Below the pieces are notes generated by a model. It had not been told where the DNA came from. It was given only the letters and a program-made list of their open reading frames with translations, and made no database searches. Shown here one piece after another: positions 1 through 6,125 of a stretch of 8,519 nucleotides of DNA (positions within the stretch are counted from its first letter, which is position 1; every line of letters begins with the position of its first letter). A program made the position numbers and the translations under genes. The DNA lies in assembly GCA_021775275.1 (NCBI GenBank), contig JAJFIE010000455.1, positions 1 through 8,519 of the forward strand, in the 5' to 3' direction. The stretch comes from Rhodospirillales bacterium (GTDB lineage: Bacteria; Pseudomonadota; Alphaproteobacteria; Rhodospirillales; Casp-alpha2).

Positions 1-252
1 CAGATAATCCGCCGCCAGTTCCAGATTGCGCTGCCGCGCTACGGCGACGAAAGCCAGATACTGATCCGCTAGTTGCAGAATGGAGATTTGTGTCAGATCG
101 ACTTTCTGGTCGCGCGCCAGCATCAACAAAATATCCAGCGGTCCTTCGTAGCCGTCCACGTCGACCTGGAACGAGTCCACATGCCGCTCAGTGGCGCCAA
201 GGATGTCCGCTTCAAAAGTATCGTCGCTGTCGGTAGCGGTGTTTTCGTTCAT
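1..252 (-). CDS. scpA: Segregation and condensation protein A, N-terminal part (3' end cut by window)
   Basis: ScpA is the kleisin subunit that, with ScpB, bridges the SMC ATPase heads in the bacterial condensin acting in chromosome compaction and segregation. Only the first 84 codons are visible; the frame is open to the window edge. The diagnostic N-terminal motif is clear: YEGPLDILLML at residues 35-45, then DQKVDLTQISILQLADQYL and LELAADYL, matching the family pattern (F/Y)EGPLDLLL...K.DI..I.I..I..QYL. The start chosen is the ATG at 250-252, which gives an acidic lead of about 25 residues before the conserved domain, common in alphaproteobacterial ScpA. It lies 34 bp after the M50 protease gene. 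That gap is A/T-rich and contains TATAAG (271-276, minus strand) but no fitting -35 box, and no clear Shine-Dalgarno sequence precedes the ATG. scpB would be expected next, outside the window. Family identity is secure; the exact start is less so. Confidence 0.93.
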   Translation of the reverse strand, partial: MNENTATDSDDTFEADILGATERHVDSFQVDVDGYEGPLDILLMLARDQKVDLTQISILQLADQYLAFVAVARQRNLELAADYL

Positions 253-286
253 GACCGGTCGTTGATGCTGCTTATAATTAACTGTT

Positions 287-973
287 TCAAACTATGCCCG
301 TCAGGACAAAGATCATTTCCATAAGATACTCCGCCGGACCGCCGACGAGCCACCAGAATACGTTCAGATCAATGCCAAACTGATTTCCCGCCAGCGGCAG
401 GAGAAAAAGTACCCCCAGAATAATCAGGAATCCGAAGCGCTCCAGCCGCGCCAGCCGCATGGCCAACGGACGGGGCAGCAAGCCTACGGCGACACGTCCG
501 CCGTCCAGGGGCGGCAGCGGTATCATGTTGAAGACCAGCAACAGGCAGTTGATCCAGATGCCATTGTAAATGTTATAAGCCAGCCATGCACCGGCATCGT
601 CACCCAGGGCTGGAAGAATGTTCGCGATTATGGCCCAAGCTATTGCAATTAAAAGGTTTGCCGCTGGCCCGGCTGCCGCGACCAGAACCATGTGCTGGCG
701 CGGTCGGCGTAGTCTGGAAAAATTCACCGGGACCGGTTTGGCATAACCGAACATCATCCGGCCGCCACTGCCCAGGACCAGCATGGCGGGCAACAGAACG
801 GTGCCAAACAGATCAATATGTTTGAACGGATTCATGGTCACCCGGCCCTGTTGCATGGCCGTATCATCGCCCAACCGCCAGGCAGCCCAGCCGTGGGCGG
901 CTTCGTGCAGGGTGATAGCCGTCAGCACCGGAATTATCCAGATCGAAACCTTGAAAAGGATGTCCTGCATCAT
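287..973 (-). CDS. Site-2 protease family (peptidase M50) intramembrane metalloprotease
   Basis: This is a 228-residue polytopic membrane protein of the compact S2P/M50 type. The zinc motif HEAAH is at residues 23-27 inside the first hydrophobic segment. It is followed by GRVTMNPFKHID (43-54), a hydrophobic segment with AAGPAANLL (100-108), and the second catalytic motif NMIPLPPLDGGRV with Asp157 as the predicted third zinc ligand. About five or six membrane segments can be drawn. There is no PDZ domain, so this is not RseP/RasP but the short S2P-like group, whose substrates are mostly unknown. The gene starts at ATGATG; the first ATG overlaps the nagZ TGA in an ATGA junction, which implies translational coupling, and I see no strong Shine-Dalgarno sequence. 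scpA follows after 34 bp. All catalytic residues are present, so an active protease is likely. Its substrate cannot be inferred from the sequence. Confidence 0.92.
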   Translation of the reverse strand: MMQDILFKVSIWIIPVLTAITLHEAAHGWAAWRLGDDTAMQQGRVTMNPFKHIDLFGTVLLPAMLVLGSGGRMMFGYAKPVPVNFSRLRRPRQHMVLVAAAGPAANLLIAIAWAIIANILPALGDDAGAWLAYNIYNGIWINCLLLVFNMIPLPPLDGGRVAVGLLPRPLAMRLARLERFGFLIILGVLFLLPLAGNQFGIDLNVFWWLVGGPAEYLMEMIFVLTGIV

Positions 974-1998
974 GCCGATTCGCGGACGGACTTTAAAAGG
1001 TCCGCCAGCCGCGCCTCTGCCTGCTGTCGGTCCAGAGGCTCCGGTGTCTGTTTTGAGGCAAGTGTTTTCTCGAACCGCATGCCTGCCAGATTATTTAAAG
1101 GACTTATACAATCAGTAATTTCACGCATCTCGGTCATGTCGCCATTGCAGTGAAGGACAGCGTCACACCCTGCGCTGATGCATGCCAACACCCGTTCCCC
1201 CATGGGGCCGCTGAGTGCGCCCATGCCGACGTCATCGGACACCAGAAATCCATCGAAACCTATGTTCGTTCGGATGGTTTCGTTGATCACGATGGGTGAC
1301 ATGGTTGCCGGTTGTTCTGGGTCCAGATCGGAATAGACCACATGCGCCGTCATGGCCCATGGGCAGTCGGCCAAAGCGCGAAACGGGGCGAAATCCACCC
1401 CGTCCAATTCGGTGTGGGGCGCATCCACACGCGGCATTTCCTCATGACTGTCCGCCATTGCCCGGCCATGACCGGGAATATGTTTGATCACCGGCAAAAC
1501 ACCACCGGCCAGCAAGCCGTCGCAATCCATGCGCCCGAGCAGGATACTCTGCTCAACCGTCCGTCCCGCCGCTCGGTCATGCAGGAATGGATGGCTGTCC
1601 GGGGCCGGAATGTCGAGGACGGGCAGACAGTTCACATCTACACCCAGTGCATAGAGATCATCGGCGATTAGCCGCGCATTCAGGCGTGTCGCCTCCAGCC
1701 CCGCTTCGGCGTCCTGGTCATGCAAGGCCACAAACATTGCCGGCGCCGGGGTTGACCGCCAGTGTGGTTGTGTCAGGCGCTGGACCCGACCGCCTTCCTG
1801 ATCAATCAGCACCGGCGCTGAGTTCCGCCCGACACAGTTCCGCAGGTCATGGACCAATGCACGAACCTGGTCCGGATTGTCCACATTTCGGGCAAACAGA
1901 ATGAAGCCCAGGGGATCGGCATCCCGAAAAAACTCTTTTTCTTCGGCTGTCAGTGTTAAACCGGCGCAGCCAAAACAGGCAGCGAGGGGAAATGCCAT
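970..1998 (-). CDS. nagZ: Beta-N-acetylhexosaminidase, glycoside hydrolase family 3 (NagZ)
   Basis: NagZ removes GlcNAc from 1,6-anhydro-muropeptides in the cytoplasm during peptidoglycan recycling, and in some bacteria this pathway controls AmpC beta-lactamase induction. With the chosen start the protein has 342 residues, normal for the family. Seen in order: GCAGLTLTAEE (10-20), GFILFARN (31-38), IDQEGGRVQRL (65-75), and KHIPGHGR (172-179) leading to the Asp183-Ser-His185 catalytic dyad loop that is diagnostic of NagZ. The TIM-barrel motif SDDVGMGAL follows, with the nucleophile at Asp255 or the adjacent Asp256. The frame is open 13 codons further upstream, to an ATG at 2037, but that would overlap the SPOR gene by 28 bp. 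The ATG at 1996-1998 has an AGGCGA sequence seven bases upstream and begins the conserved region, so I prefer it. No signal peptide is visible, in keeping with a cytoplasmic enzyme. Its stop overlaps the next gene by four bases. Confidence 0.95.
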   Translation of the reverse strand: MAFPLAACFGCAGLTLTAEEKEFFRDADPLGFILFARNVDNPDQVRALVHDLRNCVGRNSAPVLIDQEGGRVQRLTQPHWRSTPAPAMFVALHDQDAEAGLEATRLNARLIADDLYALGVDVNCLPVLDIPAPDSHPFLHDRAAGRTVEQSILLGRMDCDGLLAGGVLPVIKHIPGHGRAMADSHEEMPRVDAPHTELDGVDFAPFRALADCPWAMTAHVVYSDLDPEQPATMSPIVINETIRTNIGFDGFLVSDDVGMGALSGPMGERVLACISAGCDAVLHCNGDMTEMREITDCISPLNNLAGMRFEKTLASKQTPEPLDRQQAEARLADLLKSVRESA

Positions 1999-2005
1999 GT
2001 AGTGT

Positions 2006-2011
2006 TCGCCT
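2006..2011 (-). promoter_or_regulatory. Likely ribosome binding site of nagZ
   Basis: The minus strand reads AGGCGA here, seven bases before the ATG at 1996-1998. It overlaps the TAG stop of the SPOR gene (2010-2012). It supports the shorter nagZ start over the in-frame ATG at 2037, and suggests that ribosomes finishing the SPOR gene can reinitiate on nagZ. Confidence 0.5.
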
Positions 2012-3035
2012 ATTTTCCGGGTCGGATGACGAGGCATCCTACATTGCGTTTGGAAAGTTCAGCGCACAGGGTCTTTGCTGATTCCGCGTCTTTCAGAGGA
2101 CCGGCGCGCAGGCGGAAAAACACACCTTGATCTCCGCCCAGATCAACACGCACCACGTACAATTCCAGCCCGCCAAGAATATCCGGGTGTGCTTTTTTCT
2201 GCCGTTTCCACTCGGTTTCCGTCCGCTCGTGGGTGCGGAGCGCCGCCAGCTGGATGCGGTATTCCTTGGTTTGCGCCGTGGTGGCGCTGGCCGCAGACTG
2301 GGACTGGCTGATGGTTTCCGCCGCCGTCTGTGTTGTCGGCGTGGCCGGTTGGACCGGTTCAGGTGGCGTAGGCGTCACCGGTGCTGCTTCGACAGGTTCC
2401 ACCGGAGCCGGTGGTGGTGGTGCGACGGGCGCCGCTGTGTCAGGCGTGGCTGGCTCCTGTGCGGACTCTATCGCCGAGGAAGGCTCCAGGGGAACCGGAG
2501 CATTTTCATCCGGCTGTGCCGATGGTTCTACCGCCGCAGCCATCGGCTCCGCAAATTGTTCCGCACTGGCGGTTTCCGGCACCATGGGTTCTGACGGCGG
2601 TGCGGGAGGCGTTTCGGAAGACGGTTCGGACAGTGCCGTATCCGTTTCGGATGATGCGCCCTGCAATTGTGATTCCGGTATGGGGATGGGCGTTTCCGGT
2701 GGTGGCAGCAGACGTTCCACGTTGGTGCCCGCAGCCTCGCCTTTCAGGCGGTCATAGACCAGCTTATCTCGATCAGGCACGTCCATGCCGCCGGGATCAG
2801 CGGGTTTGATTTTTACCGGCGTGATATCCGCGCGGATGACCGGGACGGATTTTTCCTGTTCCATCATCGGCAACTGATCGCCAAAATAATACCAGCCGCC
2901 TCCGGCGCCGACGATGACAACGACGGCAAAACTGACCCACCGTCCCCAGTGGCGCTTCGGCTGCGGGCGCGTCTGTACGGGTTCAAAGTCCAGTCCGTCC
3001 GTACCGCCCAGCCTGTCCTCCGGGTTTGGCGTCAT
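2010..3035 (-). CDS. Membrane-anchored SPOR-domain protein
   Basis: This is a 341-residue protein with bitopic, cytoplasm-in architecture. It has a short charged N-terminus (residues 1-32), one membrane segment at about 33-51 ending in WYYFG, a long periplasmic linker from about 60 to 255 rich in Pro, Glu, Ala, Thr and Ser, and a C-terminal SPOR domain at about 257-341. The domain begins EYRIQLAAL and ends with FRLRAGPL, then an Ala/Cys/Leu helix and CLVIRPGK, matching the family pattern in which a Q-(hydrophobic)-A-(hydrophobic) strand opens and the R-(hydrophobic)-R-(hydrophobic)-GP signature follows. SPOR domains bind glycan strands stripped of stem peptides and so target proteins to the division septum. 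The ATG shares one base with the argS stop (TGATG) and has a strong AAGGAGGAG upstream. A SPOR protein between argS and nagZ is the usual alphaproteobacterial arrangement. I cannot match it to FtsN or another named protein, so no symbol is given. Confidence 0.92.
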   Translation of the reverse strand: MTPNPEDRLGGTDGLDFEPVQTRPQPKRHWGRWVSFAVVVIVGAGGGWYYFGDQLPMMEQEKSVPVIRADITPVKIKPADPGGMDVPDRDKLVYDRLKGEAAGTNVERLLPPPETPIPIPESQLQGASSETDTALSEPSSETPPAPPSEPMVPETASAEQFAEPMAAAVEPSAQPDENAPVPLEPSSAIESAQEPATPDTAAPVAPPPPAPVEPVEAAPVTPTPPEPVQPATPTTQTAAETISQSQSAASATTAQTKEYRIQLAALRTHERTETEWKRQKKAHPDILGGLELYVVRVDLGGDQGVFFRLRAGPLKDAESAKTLCAELSKRNVGCLVIRPGK

Positions 3036-4804
3036 CAGCGCATCTCCTCCTTCGGCTCGACGCCGAAAATATTCAATCCCGACGCAATGACCAGTGCGAC
3101 ACCGCGAATGAGCGCCATGCGCGCCCGTGTCAGTTCCGGATCGTCGGCCATGATGAACCGCAGGTCCGTGTTGTCATTGCCCATGTTCCACAAGCCGTGA
3201 AACGCCGCTGCCAGATCATACAGGAAAAACGCCACGCGATGAGGCTCGTGGGCCAAAGCCGCGCTTTCCACCAGTCGCGGCCATCCCGCCATTTGCATGA
3301 TGATCGCCATTTCAGCCGAATCGGTGAGTTTTTCCATGGGCGCGTCGGCCAGTTTTTCAGGCGTCAGCGCGTCCGCACCAAAGATTTCGGTGGCGTGACG
3401 CAGTACTGAATGAACCCGTGCGTGGGCGTATTGAACGTAGAAAACCGGGTTGTCCTTGGACTGCTCCGTGACCTGTTGCAGATCGAAATCCAGCTGTGCA
3501 TCGTTCTTCCGCGTGACCATGATGAAACGGAAGACGTCCTTTCCAACCTGGTCGATGACGTCGCGTATGGTGACGAAGTTTCCGGCGCGCTTTGACATTT
3601 TAAGCTGCTTGCCGCCGTCCATCAGGTTGACCATCTGGCACAGCTTGACGTCCAGTTCCCCCTCCCCGTCGGTCAGGGCCTTGACCGCGGCGTTCATGCG
3701 TTTCACGTAGCCGCCGTGATCCGCACCCCAGACATTGATCATGGTTTTGAAGCCGCGACGGTACTTGTCCAGATGATAGGCGATATCGGTAGAGAAGTAG
3801 GTCCAGCTTCCATCGGATTTTTTCAAGGGACGATCCACATCGTCGCCGTATTCCGTGGCCTTGAACAGGGTTTGTGGACGTGGTTCCCAGTCTTCCGGCG
3901 TCTTGCCCTTGGGCGGTTCCAGAACGCCGGTGTAGATCAGGCCTTTTTCCGTCAGGAAGTCGAGTGCCGCATCCACCTTGCCGGTTTCGACAATGGAGCT
4001 TTCTGCGGTGAAAACGTCGAACTCGATATCGATCATTTTCAGATCGTTGCGGATCATGGTCATCATGTCGTCGATGGCAAAACGCCGGAACGATCCCAGC
4101 CAGTCGGCCTCTTCCAGGCCGCGCCACTTGTCCCCGTCGGCCTTGGCGATGGCCTGGGCGGATGGGATCAGATATTCGCCGGGATAGAGACCCTCGGGGA
4201 TTTCACCGATATCTTCGCCCAGAGCTTCGCGGTAGCGCAAGTGGAGCGAGCGCGACAGGGTATCGATCTGTGCGCCGGCGTCATTGATCCAGTATTCCCG
4301 GGTTACGGCATATCCGGCTTTTTCCAGCAGGGCAGCGAGCGTATCGCCATACACGGCGCCGCGTCCGTGACCGGCGTGCATGGGGCCGGTCGGATTGACC
4401 GAGACGAATTCCACATTGGCAGGCTCACCCTGACCCATTGTGGAATCCCCATAGGCCGTACCGGCACGCAGCACGTCCGCCAGTTCACGGTACCAGACCT
4501 CATCTGTCAGCGAGATATTGATGAAGCCGGGACCGGCAATTTCGACGTTCGCAACGGCTGGATCAGCTTCAAGTCGTGCGGCAATATGTTCAGCCAGATC
4601 ACGCGGCTTCATGCCGGCCTGTTTGGACAGCACCATGGCGGCATTGGTGGCAACGTGTCCGTGGCCCTGTTCGCGTGGCGGTTCCACGGTGATCCGCGAA
4701 AAATCCAGATCAGCCGGAATGATGCCTTCGCCGCTTAAAGCGTTGAGGGCAAAAACGACGCCGTCGCGCCCGAATGGTTTGTTCCAGGTTGTCGTCCTAG
4801 TCAT
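3035..4804 (-). CDS. argS: Arginyl-tRNA synthetase
   Basis: ArgRS is the class I synthetase that charges tRNA-Arg with arginine in the cytoplasm. The chosen product has 589 residues, usual for the family. In order: an N-terminal tRNA-recognition domain with TVEPPRE (39-45) and ATNAAMVL (52-59); the catalytic Rossmann fold opening with [18 protein letters not shown], where HAGH at 143-146 is the HIGH signature; [12 protein letters not shown]; the KMSKR loop at 402-406; and the C-terminal DALR anticodon-binding domain containing [11 protein letters not shown] and ending [14 protein letters not shown]. The frame is open upstream to an ATG at 4921, but that start would run 47 bp into dgt, and the extra 39 residues resemble no ArgS. 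The ATG at 4802-4804 precedes the conserved domain and has a modest AGAAGA upstream. The gene is preceded by a 70-bp gap, the longest in the window. One family position is unusual: the commonly seen GDMATN reads GHVATN here. Confidence 0.97.
   Translation of the reverse strand: MTRTTTWNKPFGRDGVVFALNALSGEGIIPADLDFSRITVEPPREQGHGHVATNAAMVLSKQAGMKPRDLAEHIAARLEADPAVANVEIAGPGFINISLTDEVWYRELADVLRAGTAYGDSTMGQGEPANVEFVSVNPTGPMHAGHGRGAVYGDTLAALLEKAGYAVTREYWINDAGAQIDTLSRSLHLRYREALGEDIGEIPEGLYPGEYLIPSAQAIAKADGDKWRGLEEADWLGSFRRFAIDDMMTMIRNDLKMIDIEFDVFTAESSIVETGKVDAALDFLTEKGLIYTGVLEPPKGKTPEDWEPRPQTLFKATEYGDDVDRPLKKSDGSWTYFSTDIAYHLDKYRRGFKTMINVWGADHGGYVKRMNAAVKALTDGEGELDVKLCQMVNLMDGGKQLKMSKRAGNFVTIRDVIDQVGKDVFRFIMVTRKNDAQLDFDLQQVTEQSKDNPVFYVQYAHARVHSVLRHATEIFGADALTPEKLADAPMEKLTDSAEMAIIMQMAGWPRLVESAALAHEPHRVAFFLYDLAAAFHGLWNMGNDNTDLRFIMADDPELTRARMALIRGVALVIASGLNIFGVEPKEEMR
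3044..3052 (-). promoter_or_regulatory. Strong ribosome binding site of the SPOR gene, inside the end of argS
   Basis: The minus strand reads AAGGAGGAG within the last argS codons (Lys-Glu-Glu near the C-terminus). GGAG ends eight bases before the SPOR ATG at 3033-3035. It is the best Shine-Dalgarno sequence in the window and fixes the SPOR start. With the TGATG stop/start overlap it points to coupled translation of argS and the SPOR gene. Confidence 0.75.
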
Positions 4805-4821
4805 GGGGTGTCTTCTAACAG

Positions 4822-4858
4822 CCGCATCGGGGATCACAAAAGGCCGATCCGGGTGCGG
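4822..4858 (-). repeat. Imperfect inverted repeat in the dgt-argS gap
   Basis: Two nested perfect 5-bp arms are visible: ccgca (4822-4826) with tgcgg (4854-4858), and inside them ggatc (4831-4835) with gatcc (4846-4850) around a 10-base loop. A 4 x 3 internal loop separates the arms. No U-run follows on the transcript side, so it is not a convincing intrinsic terminator. It could be a leader structure or RNA-processing site for argS, or chance. Confidence 0.3.
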
Positions 4859-4874
4859 TTTCCGGAAATTGGCT

Positions 4875-6071
4875 TTACGACGTTCGCGCCTGCACATCGA
4901 ACAGTCGTCGATGTTCGTCAAGGGCGTGGCGGTCGGTCATTCCGGCGATATAGTCCGCGACCAGTTCCGCCGTGCCATGACTGCCCGCGTTTCCGGCGTT
5001 TTTCCGCCATTCCGTGGGCAGGCACTCAGGTTCTTCGACCAGCAGATTGAACAGATCTTTGACAACCCGTCGGGCTTTGCTGGTCATCCGGTTCAGCTTG
5101 TAATGGCGATACATGTTTTCGAAAAGAAACTTTTTCAATGCAGCGTCATTTTCTCGCATTTCCTGTGAAAAACCGGCCACGGGATGGCTGTGGTGACGTA
5201 CGGCAGTAGCCGATTCGGGTCTGGCCTCGGCCAGCCGACGTTCTGTTTCCCCAATCAGATCATCCACCATGGCGCCGATCATGCGTCGCACCGCCTCGTG
5301 AATCATGCGCGAGGTGTCCAACTCAGGATAGGATTTATGCACCGAGTGAAAGATGGGACCGGCCAGGGGAACGTCGAGCAAATCTTCAATACTGAACAGG
5401 CCCGCCCTGAGACCATCATCAATGTCGTGGTTGTTGTAGGCGATATCGTCGCTCTGCGCCGCGATCTGCGCCTCGGCGCTGGCAAAGGTGTGCAGTTCCA
5501 GGTCGTGATTATCCACATAGGCCTGAATACCCCGTGGCAACGGATCCGGTGAAGGGCTGCTAACAGAAACCAGCGGGCCGTTGTGCTTGACCACCCCTTC
5601 CAGGGTTTCCCATGTGAGATTAAGTCCGTCGAACGTCGGGTAGCGCTCCTCCAGCAGGGTAATCACCCGTAAGGACTGCGCGTTATGATCAAAGCCGCCA
5701 AAGGGCTCCATGGTTTCCTTGAGTGCGTCTTCGCCCGCATGTCCGAACGGGGGGTGGCCCAGATCGTGGGCCAGCGCCAGCGCTTCGCCCAAATCCTCGT
5801 TCAGGCCCAGATAACGGCAACAGGACCGGGCGATCTGCGCCACTTCCAGGCTGTGGGTCAACCGGGTTCGGAAGAAGTCACCTTCGTGATTGACGAACAC
5901 CTGGGTCTTGTATTCCAGCCGCCGGAATGCAGCGGAATGGACAATGCGGTCCCGATCACGTTGAAAACAGGTGCGTGTGGCGCTGTCAGGCTCATCAAAC
6001 AGGCGTCCACGCGATTGGTCGGGCTTGCTGGCGTACGGGGCGAGCGGCGCATTATTCAGGGAATCAGTCAT
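4875..6071 (-). CDS. dgt: Deoxyguanosinetriphosphate triphosphohydrolase-like protein (HD domain)
   Basis: Members of this family cleave dNTPs to the deoxynucleoside and tripolyphosphate and help limit dNTP pools. The product has 398 residues, the length expected of the shorter class (type 2) dGTPase-like subfamily. Visible in order: [22 protein letters not shown] (split around residues 38-59, the conserved nucleotide-pocket segment), RLTHSLEV with His73, [15 protein letters not shown] with the His102-Asp103 pair, FDHNAQSLR (127-135), and [11 protein letters not shown], where Asp208 or Asp209 supplies the last metal ligand. The HD metal set is therefore complete. The ATG at 6069-6071 starts a product that aligns well from the family N-terminus; no good Shine-Dalgarno sequence is seen. 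The gene follows recJ after a 54-bp gap holding an imperfect inverted repeat, and precedes argS, the common alphaproteobacterial neighbour. Substrate preference among dNTPs cannot be read from sequence. Confidence 0.94.
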   Translation of the reverse strand: MTDSLNNAPLAPYASKPDQSRGRLFDEPDSATRTCFQRDRDRIVHSAAFRRLEYKTQVFVNHEGDFFRTRLTHSLEVAQIARSCCRYLGLNEDLGEALALAHDLGHPPFGHAGEDALKETMEPFGGFDHNAQSLRVITLLEERYPTFDGLNLTWETLEGVVKHNGPLVSVSSPSPDPLPRGIQAYVDNHDLELHTFASAEAQIAAQSDDIAYNNHDIDDGLRAGLFSIEDLLDVPLAGPIFHSVHKSYPELDTSRMIHEAVRRMIGAMVDDLIGETERRLAEARPESATAVRHHSHPVAGFSQEMRENDAALKKFLFENMYRHYKLNRMTSKARRVVKDLFNLLVEEPECLPTEWRKNAGNAGSHGTAELVADYIAGMTDRHALDEHRRLFDVQARTS

Positions 6072-6076
6072 GGAGC

Positions 6077-6122
6077 GAACCTAAACCTGCGGTAGCACAG
6101 AGGCAACGGCGCAGATTGGTTC
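6077..6122 (-). repeat. Imperfect inverted repeat in the recJ-dgt gap
   Basis: Arms gaacc (6077-6081) with ggttc (6118-6122) and, inside, ctgcg (6087-6091) with cgcag (6110-6114), around an 18-base loop, fill almost the whole gap. In the transcript the downstream arm lies five bases before the dgt ATG, where the ribosome binding site should be, so the fold could mask it. There is no U-tract. The large loop and short arms make chance a real possibility. Confidence 0.25.
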
Positions 6123-6125
6123 CTC

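Noticed and set aside
253..300. A possible internal promoter for scpA in the A/T-rich M50-scpA gap (TATAAG at 271-276, minus strand)
   Set aside because: No -35-like hexamer is found at 16-18 bp spacing from the TATAAG. TTGAAA occurs but far too close. A/T content alone is not enough.
1999..2037. A 13-residue N-terminal extension of NagZ
   Set aside because: It would overlap the SPOR gene by 28 bp. The ATG at 1998 has an AGGCGA sequence at good spacing and matches the usual NagZ start region.
2233..2757. A 174-codon plus-strand frame rich in Gly, Ser and Ala that looks like a low-complexity secreted protein
   Set aside because: It is the reverse complement of the Pro/Glu/Ala linker of the SPOR protein, so its composition is a by-product of that linker.
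3716..4738. A 340-codon open frame on the plus strand opposite argS
   Set aside because: It lies wholly antisense to a well-conserved argS, has no recognisable motif and no clear ribosome binding site. GC-rich codon bias on one strand commonly opens such frames on the other.
4805..4921. Upstream extension of argS to an ATG at 4921, including a CxxC-like pair of cysteines
   Set aside because: The extension overlaps the dgt coding end by 47 bp and does not resemble ArgS N-termini. The ATG at 4804 begins just before the conserved domain.
6072..6110. A TTGCCT-17-TAGGTT promoter-like pair before dgt
   Set aside because: The -10 match is poor and would lie only a few bases from the dgt ATG, leaving almost no leader. 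I treat it as chance.
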